NCBI RefSeq assembly: GCF_004210375.1
Contig: NC_134830.1
Span: 42,847,094-42,911,093 of the forward strand
DNA: 64,000 nucleotides
DNA from: Tachypleus tridentatus
Taxonomy: Eukaryota; Arthropoda; Merostomata; Xiphosura; Limulidae
Reading direction: 5' to 3'
The notes beneath the pieces are model-generated. The model did no database searches and had not been told where the DNA came from. It saw only the letters and a list, made by a program, of their open reading frames with translations. A program made the position numbers and the translations under genes. Positions 36,101 to 48,100 of the stretch are shown one piece after another (within the stretch, counting starts at the first letter, position 1; each line of letters opens with the position of its first letter).

Positions 36101-39100
36101 TATAACGCCCCACGGCTGAAAGGGCGAACATGTTTGGTGTGACAGGGACTTGATGCAGTCTTGGAATGAGGGAATAATTCCAGCAAGTTCACGCCTCCTA
36201 TATCCTATTTACAATGATGTTAACCAGATGTGAAACACTTTCACAAAAACGTTTTGAAATATAATCCTGAATATAATTAAATAGAAATATATTGAACTGT
36301 ATTTATGGAATTGTAAAAATCGGTTGGTTTTATTGTCACAAAATAGCTTTAAAATCGTTCATTACATCTTTTAATAAAAGTAGTTTTATTTGCTGTCATT
36401 TGATTTTTAATTGTACGTTTTTCTTTAATTTAGCAATAATACCAAGCCTTGTACTGGACCTTCAAAGATGTACATATCATGCAATGTTCAGGTAAGATGT
36501 TTTTTTTTATTGACTGTCTTATTTCGCCCAAAAATATATGATCTTCGTCTAATGTTGTGTTGTTATTGTTCCCTTACCACATAATAAAACATCTCAATAG
36601 AAGTGGTGCATAATATAAAACAAATACCCATTAATTTTCTCGCAAATAAATCAGCTCAACCTTCTGGAAGCATTTGGCAATACCTTTGAAGTGATCAAAA
36701 TCTTGACATGGAAGTAATTTAGCGATAATTTTATTGCCCCCCACAAATATTATAAACACAAAAATAAGTAGGCATGCTAAAATTCATGTAAAGAGATTCT
36801 TAATTCGTCGTTATTAGTATCAGTTAAAATTACCTGAAACAACTGTTTTACAATTGAGTTATAGTTATTTTGTAATTAATTTGATTTAGAAGAATTTTCA
36901 CAGAATTTTTACTTATTTTAAAGGAGATTTCAAGTACAAGCTTATAAACTAAGACGATGCAAAGAGGACCTCTAATACCTAGCTTATATGCTTCAACACT
37001 TTAAGTTACTAATCTACTACATTTTGTTATCCTTTTATCAACTTTGGTAACTAATCTACTGTATCTTCTATTGCACAACTCTTTTGAAAGACTTGGATAT
37101 CCATTACTGACAATTGGTGTCAAGGGTTAGAACGTAGCGGATAAAAGAATGTCCAATTTGTCATGTTCTATAAAGTTCATTTTAAGAAGTTATATATCTT
37201 AGTGGACAATGTGTACTCATCATATTCTGCATCCTAGATTCCTTTAGTTTTACTTCACTTTTACAAGTCTTACAATTTTCGTAGTTATTTCAGAAGAAGT
37301 ACAGTTAGTTAGTCCAAAGGGAATATATTTAATTTTTGTTCCGTGTTGAAGTTTTAGCAATTACTCGAATAAAAAAAATGATTAGGCAAGTTGCTCATGA
37401 ATGTTAAGAGAAACTGCTCACATTAAGAAAGAACAGTTGAAAATGTTTTTCATGGTATCTCAGATCAATGGTGTTTCTCCCGTCTTCCACTGGTATTGTG
37501 ATAAGTCTACGGATTAGCAACACTAAAACCAGAGGTTCGATTCCCCTCAGTGGACTCAGCCGATAACCCGATGTGGCTTTACTATAAGAAAGTACACATT
37601 TACATACACCCACCTCCTTCAATTACTGTTTCTATTTATATTTTCGAGCACATTTTAGCGGGTGTAAATTATTATAAATCCACATGTATATGACGTAAGA
37701 GTGCATAAATTAATTTTATATACTTCTGAACCCTAATATACAACTTATAACTCTTTAAATATATTATCAAGGCAAATCAAGAATGTCTGCGGGTTTTGAA
37801 TTTGTTTGTTTGTTTTGGAATTTCGCATAAAGCTACTCGAGGGCTATCTGTGCTAGCCGTCCCTAATTTAGCAGTGTAAGACTAGAGGGAAGGCAGCTAG
37901 TCATCACCACCCACCGCCAACTCTTGGGCTACTCTTTTACCAAGGAATAGTGGGATTGACCGTCACATTATACACCCCCACGGCTGGGAGGGCGAGCATG
38001 TTTAGCGCGACGTGGGCGCGAACCCGCGACCCTCGGATTACGAGTCGCACGCCTCACGCGCTTGGCCATGACGGGTTTTGAATGCAAACCACTTGACTGT
38101 TGTTAGGATGACGTTTTTATACCCATGGATGCCACACACGATGACCATGATGTTATCATAACGCATCACATAAGTGTTGTGTTATTTTCCACGTTATTAA
38201 ATTGATCTATACAATGAGTTTCACAATAACGAGCGCGGTCAAGTAGCGTATTTGACCGTAGATTTAAGGTTCCATGTTCGCTCCTTGCCACTGCCATTGA
38301 AAAATAAAAAACATGCTCCATTATTTGGGGTGCATTATAAGAGTGTCTTCAAATCCAACTATTCGAATTAGAGTAGCTCATGAGTTGATGGTAGGTGTTG
38401 TTGTTTAGCTATCTCACCTCTGGTCTTTCGCTTCAGAAGTGCAGACGAGCACGTTGGTAAGAACTTTAACAAATCACAACATAGTATCAAATCGATTTAA
38501 GTCACGCGTACAAAATCAGGACACAAAGAGAACACAAATAAGAGCACCAAATCTCAAGAGACCAACACAAATCTACAAAACATATGAACAATAACTCAAA
38601 TCATACAAAACATATGCAACAATAACTCAAATCATACAAAACATATGCAACAATAACTCAAATCATACAAAACATATGAACAATAACTCAAATCATACAA
38701 AACATATGAACAATAACTCAAATCATACAAAACATATGAACAATAACTCAAATCATACAAAACATATGAACAATAACTCAAATCATACAAAACATATGAA
38801 CAATAACTCAAATCATACAAAACATATGAACAATAACTCAAATCATACGAAGAACACACGAACGCTCAAACACAACAAACTTAAACATAAAGTGAAACAT
38901 TAAGCAAAATAACATAAATATAACTAATGAAATTCTGGCTCAATGGAGAATACCCTAAACCCACGACCCTTTCGACCCTTTTAGGTCATCTTCAGGAAGG
39001 TCAAACGTTGTTCTCTCTTCATCAATAAAAGTGTTAACACCCATACCAGCCGTTCTGAGATACATTTCTATTTCAAGTAGGTTTCTCCTCATTAAGGAGG

Positions 39101-42100
39101 TATACATCGTCTGCGTTGTATTAAGTAAGGATTGAATCTACAGCATCTCTGTTTTAACAAATTTTTCAGAACAGTATGAGTTTTAACATGACAGCCTGCT
39201 TTGAACATTTTAGGTAAAACAGATATGATTACCTACAAAATACATCTTCTGCCTTCATGTTTCCAGCGCCTTCAATGGGACAACGGTAAATCTGCGGGTA
39301 AGATCCGGGCTTCAATTCCATGTAGTGGACACAGCGTAAAGCTTAATGTGTCTTTGGGCAAAACAGTGCCCAGCATGGCCAAGTGGTTAGGGCGCTCGCC
39401 TCGCAATCCAAGAGTCGCGGGTTCGAATCCCCGTCACACCAAACATGCTCACTCTTTCAGCCGTGGGGGCGTTATAACGTTACGGTCAATCTTTCTATTC
39501 GTTGGTAAAAGAGTAGCCCAAGAGTTGGCGATGGGTTGTGATGGCTGACTGCTAAATTAGGAATGGCTAGCGCAGTTGTGTAGCTTTGTACTCAATATAA
39601 ACACCTTTTCGGAACAATGGTGATTGAAAGGTCAAAGTGTTTGGATGTTACAGGTTTAACAGCTTATTTCAAAGAGCAGATACGTGGATTTTAGTTTTGC
39701 TAGTGATATGTGTTAACTTCTATTTGGTAAAATTACAAATGAATTTGTTACTTATGCAAATGTATCTTGGGTGATTAAGTCTTTAATTAAATTGCAGTAT
39801 ACGAGTTAAGTTAAAAACAATTAGGTTAACATTATATAAATTGCGGCCTGGCATGACCTAGCGCGTAAGGCGTGCGACTCGTAATCCGAGGGTCGCGGGT
39901 TCGCGCCCGCGTCGCGCCAAACATGCTCGCCCTCCCAGCCGTGGGGGCGTTATAATGTGACGGTCAATCCCACTATTCGTTGGTAAAAGAGTAGCCCAAG
40001 AGTTGGCGGCGGGATCGGGTGGTGATGACTAGCTGCCTTCCCTCTAGTCTTACACTGCTAAATTAGGGACGGCTCGGTGCAGTGGGCTAACAACCTGCTC
40101 ACTTAAATACTTGTTGAAGAATCCGCAAGCGATTGCGGCCATATGTTTCTAGATGGAATTTAATGGTGATGACTAACTAACTAACTGTATAAATTGTAAA
40201 AACAATCATACCAACATAATTTATTTTAACTTGATACGTGCGATTGGAATTACAACAATTTTTTTTTTCTGGTTCTTTAGAAATGTCCGGACAGATCGTG
40301 GGGTTTTCGAGAACATCAGTGTGCAAGCTTCGATAACCTCGCTTATAATGGAAAATATTATACTTGGGAGCCGTTTTACGACCGTAAGTGTAATCGCAAT
40401 TATTTAACTGGTTAAATACGAATTCACATGCAATCCAACCAATTTCGAGTCATTTTAGTTGAATAAAATTTATTGTTGAAAAATAAAAACATGTATAGAC
40501 ATGTCCTAAGGAGATTTATTATGAAATATTAGACAGAAGAATGAAACATAAAAATAAAATGTTTGACAAGTAATTATACATACAGAATAATAGAACGATA
40601 GCTGTATAATAATCCAAGTAACTAAAAGGCATCTGTAATGTTTGAAACAGCAATGTTTGAAAGCAGCTAGATACATAACACAGGCCTGCAAATTTAAACT
40701 TCATAAAAGTTGATTTGGTTTTAATAACGGATATTCTACAAATTAGAATAGTATCTATACGAACAACCTGTATAATTCAGATACGTAGATTTCGAAAATA
40801 ATATTCTTCTTTTTATATCGCGTAAGGATTCTTTTACAAATTGAGAAGAAAAATTCTTACTTCGATCAAATTACTATTTCGTTTGCCACAAAGAACTTAT
40901 TTTATTATTTTGTTTGTCAACAAAAATACAAACCAACTGAAGAAAATGGAAGAACATTGATGTCAAACAAATATGTATCCTCATTCATCCTGAATTTTTG
41001 TGAAATCTTCAGGAAACACCAAGGACCAAAATTACAAAAATATTTTCAATAAAATGTATGATAAATTTAAATAATTGGGTTGTAATACGAGCTTGAACGT
41101 TTATTTATTTCACTCACATGTTGACTATTTCCCTGAAAACCTCGGTACCGTCAGTGAAGAACATGGGGAAAGGTTTCATCAAGATATTAGGGAAATGTAA
41201 ATGATGCGTCTTTTAATCTCAAAGCAACGTGTTGTGGTCTTTCTTTCATGTATTGCGTATAGAACATCTCGTTTCACTGAGCAGCAGCAATCAGTCTTCA
41301 TGCTGTTCTTACACCATCCCTGATACAACATTTACATTTCCCTAATATCTTGATGAAACCTTTCCCCATGTTCTTCACTGACGGTACCGAGGTTTTCAGG
41401 GAAATAGTCAACATGTGAGTGAAATAAATAAACGTTCAAGCTCGTATTACAACCCAATTATTTAAATTTATCATACATTTTATTGAAAATAGTTTTGTAA
41501 TTTTGGTCCTTGGTGTTTCCTGAACATTTGTCAATAACATTTTTAAAGGTAATCCACGCTTCTTCTTCAACTTTTTTCGTTATCCTTTCGAATGTTCATC
41601 TGAATTCAATTTCCTAATCTAAGGCCCAACAAAAATATTTTCTTTAAGTTTTGTTTCTGATAGAGCTTGGAATTTTCCACATAGAGACTCGAAACAGTCG
41701 CCATCTTTGTCTAAGGCCTTTACAAACTGCTTCATCAAGCTCAGATTTTTGTAAAGTAGAAGTACTAGTACTGTTTTTACATCAACCAAGCTTTCACGTT
41801 CAATGTTTTTCGATCTTGGTATCAAGCTGTCTATGTTTACTATTGCTTTCTTATTCGGTGTTGATTTTGCGCTCTTCTGTCTTATTGACACCAATAAAAC
41901 AACATGGAAACTTTGTATAACCAGATTGTTGACTCGCCAAAATACAAAGGACTATTAACTTTTCACAATGTAGCCATTCATGTTCTTTGTATTCGATCGT
42001 ATTAAGAATAAGTTCGATATTTTAACATCTTTCTTTCAAGTGAACTGAATGAGCAATAGGAACAGTTGCATGTATGTTACTATTTGTAACGGAGGACAAC

Positions 42101-45100
42101 CTTTCAGACTTCTTTTGCAAGAATTAATGAACAATCGCCACTCACTTCATTCATAGGCTACAGCTTTTTGTTTGTTTGTTTGTTTGCTTGGAATTAAGCA
42201 CAAAGCTACACAATAGGCTATCTTTGCTCTGCCCATCACAGGTGTCGAAACCAAGTTTCTGGCGAATGAGTCCACAGATAAACCATTGTACCGCTAGGAG
42301 CAGACTGCAGCTTCTGGCATTTGTATTAATTCAGCAATGTTGTTGAAATAAATCAGTGAACCTTCTTGTGAAAAGTTTGGTATAAACTTTTTCTCACGAT
42401 TTCTGTATCAGTAAAATGATTTCCCTGGGGAAAGTAAGTTCTTACACCGAAGTCTGGACCCCCAAATCTCTCAAGAATCATTTGGAAGACCAAAATCTTT
42501 TACAAAATCACCAAATGTTTCAGGTTGAAAACGATTCCTATAATTATTTCTATTGACATCAGATTCATGATCAGATGAAACTGTATCAATAGCTTCTTTC
42601 CAGTGTAGTAGGTGCGGGTACATCAGGTCTTATAGCAGATTGAAGGTTTGGACAAAAAACTTACCTTTTATTTCGAATTTCATAGTCTTGCACGCACAAC
42701 ATACAGGATTTACTGTAGAACATGTAAATATTTCAAGACAATAAGACCATCGTAGGCCTATGTAATCAAACATAAATAGCGGTAATGGAAAGATGGTTTG
42801 AATGGTTTTAAATGTTTTAAATAATTTTATTAAGATTTATTTTTTGTTCTAGCCTCTAATCCGTGTGAACTGAACTGCAAGCGAAAAGGTGAAACCTCCT
42901 CACATTACCGTCTTGCTAATAAAGTTATAAATGGTACTCCTTGTAACAACGAATCCAAAGGTGTATGCGTAGATGGAGAATGTTTGATGGTAAGTAGATA
43001 TATGATAGGATAACAAATCAATGATATTACAATTATATGAAACACTCTACAACAAGTATTTTGACTGAAGTCTATGGAATCGATGTTCAATCAACTGATC
43101 AGACCAATATTTAATTTTCTTACATTGTGCATAAACTACCAAAGGCAGATGATACAATAACATTAGGAAAGGGAGCCAAAATATTATCAAAACAGTTAAC
43201 TATGCGTATGTCTTTCTTCTCGCAGAATTACACCCAATATCTTAGAATAAACTGAAACTTCTTGATCTCGTGATTGTCAAAATATTATTTAACAGAAAAT
43301 TCATAATGGTATTTCATTTCAGGAGTTAGTAAATACATATAATCTCGAATACATCCAATGCCTATCTTTTTAACTAAATCATAGATTAGTAGCTCTGATA
43401 TATATTTTTTACAAATAACATAGAATGCTAATGTTTCTCGGTTGATTTTAAATTGCGAAGATTAAGAAGATACTTCAAGAAATGTTTACGTGTTTGGTTT
43501 ATTTAAAGTTAACTCTTTGTCCGCATCGGGATTTTGATCTAGGAGACCTGGGAGGGTCAGTTTCTATTTAACTATTCAATCCCACTATTCGTTGGTACAA
43601 GAGTAGCCCAAGAGTTGGCGGTGGGTGGTGATGACTAGCTGCCTTCCCTCTAGTCCTACATTGCTAAATTAGGGACGGCTCGGTGCAGTGGGCTAACAGC
43701 CTACTCACTTAAATACTTGTTAAAGAATCCGCAAGCGATTGCGGCCCTATGTTCCTAGATGGAATCTAATGGTGATAACTAACTAACTAACTAATCTGTT
43801 AAAATATTATTAATTTACATAGGAGTTTTGGCTAGAATATTTTAAATTTAAAATATCTGCATGTAATATTCGTATATTAGAAGTAAAGGCTTAAAACATG
43901 TGGCATTTGTATTTGTACAACAAAGCATTGAGAAATTCTAAATACCAATATCTGAAAGCTTAATACGTTAATACATATATTGCATTCGGGTACTGAAACG
44001 TTGTGCAAGCATTCATATATATAAAGTTTATACATTTAATTGGTATAAAATATAAATGCCTTTTGCGTTACACAGAACAATATTGAAATGTATAACACAA
44101 ACAATATTTTCATACCAAAACGTTGTGACAAGTTTATAATGTTACGATATATGGCGTGTGTAAACTAAAGACATGGCCTCATGGTTTGAAGGCCTGACTC
44201 GCAATCTGATGGTTGCGGGTTCGAAGTTTCATCACCGAACATTTTCGTCCTTTTAGCCACTGGGGCGTTAATGAGTATAGATCAATCTCATTATTCGTTG
44301 GTAAAAAAAAAAGTAGCCCAAGAATTAACGGTGGATGGTTTTGACTAGTTTCTCTCTGTCTTGTCTATCTCTGCTAAATTAGGATTGGTTAGAGTAGATA
44401 GCCTTGATATAGTTTTGCGTAAAATTCAAACCAAACTGTAAATTCGAACTCTGTAGAAATTTTAATTCATGTAATTACTTGAGGATAAATACTTAATTAA
44501 TATAAGACTGTGGCAAACTTATTTTACGTTTTGTTCAGTGTATCAGTTATTAAATCTCACAGTTTTACATTATATTATAGTATCTCCACTCAAGGTTGCA
44601 TACTATAAAACACAATAAAATTATTGCTGTTGTTGTTTCTCTTCAGTGTTTATTAGTATGCAAATAGTATGTAAATCTGATAGTTTTACGTTATATTCTA
44701 GTATCTCCACTCAAGTTTGCATACTATTAAACACAAGAATCAAAGTTGCATACTATTAAACACAAGAATCAAGGTTGCATACTGTTAAACACAAGAATCA
44801 AGGTTGCATACTATTAAACACAAGAATCAAGGTTGCATACTGTTAAACACAATAATCAAGGTTGCATACTGTTAAACACAAGAATCAAGGTTGCATACTA
44901 TTAAACAACAAAGTTGCATACTATTAAACACAAGAATCAAGGTTGCATACTGTTAAACACAAGAATCAAGGTTGCATACTATTAAACACAAGAATCAAAG
45001 TTGCATACTATTAAACACAAGAATCAAGGTTGCATACTATTAAACACAAGAATTAAGGTTGCATACTATTAAACACAATAATCAAAGTTGCATACTATTA

Positions 45101-48100
45101 AACAGAAGAATCAAGGTTAAATACTATTAAACACAAAATCAAGATTGCATACTGTTAAACACTAGAAAGTTATTGCTATTCTTGTTTTTCACATGATGAG
45201 TCGCTACACCCAAGGGGTTACGAGCAGGTTTCCAGGGGAGCCACTATCTGTCTCCGCGAGTTTATATTTCTTTTTAGTCCTCAAAGTGTCTGAGATGTAT
45301 ACATATCATCTTTGTTATGAACTATGACGAACTATATTTTCACCCTTGTTAGAGGTAATGGTGGTGGGGGGGGATCGCGTCGAACAAAATCCGGGGTCGT
45401 CTGACAGATTCGGCTAAGAAGCACTGTTCTACACTGATGACTTGTTGAGTTTTGTATACGAAGACTTTATGACTTTGTTGCAGGTTGGATGTGACATAAC
45501 TGAGGGTTGGAAGGAGCAGTGTGGAATATGTTATTGGAATGGCAATGGTTGTGGCTTGGTTGAAGGAGTTTTCAACACAGTTTACCTACCAAAAGGTAAG
45601 ACCCGTCGTGTATTTACCTTGAAAAGACTGAAGTACTTTGATACTTCTATTCGATTCATATATTAACTTTAGGAAACTTATCAAATTATGTCTTTGACAC
45701 CTTAAAAATAGTTATTTTGACCTTAAAACATCTCTCTATCTCTTTCGCTTGTTGCTTTTCGACAATAAATAACACATACATTGGATACATTATAAGATCC
45801 TATTTATGTTTCTTGAGGTTAGTAAAACATTTAGTGCAACTAAACGTTATTTTCACTCTAAACTGTGACACTTCAAACCTATTTTTATAATATTCTAATG
45901 GTGTGTTGAGTAATTTGTAACGTCATGTTTCTTTGTTGTTAATTACAAAGCTATACAATAGCCTATCTTTGATATATGTAACGCAGGGATCGAATCACTA
46001 ATTTTAGCGCTATAACCCTAAAGTTACACCATCGGAGTCTGGATAGGAGACTGTAGCTGGTTGGAGTTTTCTAGGTTCCGTTATCATGAAAGATTGTAGA
46101 AATTATTATATTATATTGATACACTGAAAGGTTCGATTATCATACAATTTTCTGTGTCGTAATATGTAAGCATATTTCATTTTGGAACATTATGATTTGA
46201 GTAAACTGTGGTTATTTTTTGCAGGTTACAACAAGGTTATTCAGATCCCAGAAGGGACTATAAATATTAAAATATCTGAAACAGGCTTATCGCCGAACTA
46301 TCTGGGTGAGCACAGTAGGGTGGTTTTATACATCAGTAAATGATTACTGTAGAAAATTAAAGAAATATAATAGTCTTTTTTTAAAAATAATTTTGTGAGA
46401 CAGCAAAATGTATGCTACTCACTGGTCTGTTTAAACTGAACATGAGACTTCAAATAAGTTATTTAAAAAGTAATTTACATTGATTTTGTGTTTAATTATG
46501 TGCGCAGTTTCTCTTATGATGGCCGTAAGTGTTTATAATTATATACGTTCATTATGAGAGCCAATAATTTGTTATAAAATTAATCGGTTGAGAAAGCAGT
46601 TGTCCTTGTCGAAAGTATAGTGGAGCGCCATTAAGCCGCGGACCAGTAAACCGCGAAATCGCTTAAGCCGCTGTAGCAAGTCTTGTCCCAAAATTTTTGA
46701 TGTATTAAATCTACTACCTGGCTTTTTAAAGTTTCTCACATTCTCATTGTCTTTATAACTTCAAGGGATATTTAAAAAGGATTTGCTTTAATTTGGGAAA
46801 TAAATAAAATATATTACAATAGAAATCGACCGTTAATCTACCTTATCCGCTCTCTATGTCAGCTTTATGGAGGTCGCCATTGTTACCGAATCACACCTTT
46901 CCATACATTAAAGTTAATCCGCGGTAAATCCGTGAAAAAAGTGATCAATAATTAAAGTATTATTTTTAATTCCATAATTCGATATAATGATCACGCAATG
47001 GCCCGGATGAGGCTCCTCGGCGGAGCTGTTGGCAACTTCGGCTTTTCAGTCACAAAGGTTTAAGCCGCGGTTAAGCAGGTTGACCCCCAAATACCGCGGC
47101 TTAACGGCGCTCCACTGTAGCTTACACACATCTGAAGTATTTCTAATGGGCAGCAGTGGTTTTGAATAAAAGTCAAGGTTTCAGTTACTCGAGGTTTTAA
47201 AGTATCTGGTGTATCTGTATACGTTTAGTGAACTTATGTTTTATCATATTTATACTTATTAAGGCAAGAAGCTTGTGTCCATTCAAAACAGAAGTATTAA
47301 AATACACACTTCTCTCTAGCTTGTCTATCTCCTTGTTATGAATGTAGTATTTTCTTATTGTTATCGTAAAGATTTTTCAATAATTTGTATATTTTAAAAT
47401 CGCACACCCAGTTTTTGTTGTCGTGTCCTATACGTACATACCATGAATATAATTATGGGCCATATCTTATTTTTCTCATATTATTACTCTAGCCGTACGA
47501 AATTTGAATGGACACTACTATCTGAACGGCAATTGGCGAATAAATACTCCAGGAAACTATGCTATAGGAGGAACAAGTTTTCGTTACACAAGGAGGTCAG
47601 ATGGCCTCTCAAGTGTTGAGAATCTGGAAGCTTCAGGTCCAACGACAGAACCTCTTGTCATTATGGTGAGTGATAGGCCTTATACATTTTCTTAGCCAGC
47701 AGTTTTACTAGCATTTAACAAAGAAGAAATAGACCTCTTTACAATTCTTTAATCAACGGTTTTACTGACATACAATAAAATCAGAACTGAAGAGCTTTTA
47801 CATTTCCTTAGATAACAGGTTTACTAGCATTAAGTCCGGCAAGACCAGGTGGTTAAGGCACTCGACTCGTCATCCGAGGGTTGTGGGTTTGAATTCCCTT
47901 CACACCAAACGTGCTCGCCCTTTCAGCCGTTGGGGCGTCATAATGTTACGGTCAATCCCACTATTCATTGGTAAAAGAGTAGCCCAACAGTTGGTGGTGG
48001 GTAGTGTTGACTACTTTCCTTCCCTCTAGTCTTACACTGCTAAATTAGGGACGGCTAGCGCAGATAGCCCTCGTGTAGCTTTGCGTGAAATTCAAAATAA

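Larger units (their letters stand above)
41204..42640 (-). pseudogene. Multicopy ORF family, copy 2 (minus strand)
   Basis: Same family as 2076-2949, but here the middle and C-terminal parts survive. Read on the minus strand from about 42640: a DFVKDFGLPND region, then GSRLRCKNLLSPG, then a SINE-C insertion (42162-42305). Next come ERESLVDVKTVLVLLLYKN, LMKQFVKALDKDGDCFESL, NIFVGP (open for 91 codons, 41619-41894), HVDYFPENLGTVSEEHGERF and, in the hairpin loop, YQG..SVKRDVLYAIHERK. Several stops and frameshifts make it dead. The family is common and repetitive in arthropods and Hydra; its biochemical role is unknown to me. Confidence 0.75.

Noticed and set aside
38632-38903. Asn/His-rich ORF and its antisense Tyr/Ser/Leu-rich ORF
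   Set aside because: 30-bp minisatellite read in phase.
41651-41920. 89-codon plus-strand ORF
   Set aside because: Antisense to the LMKQFVKALDKDG segment of the minus-strand pseudogene.
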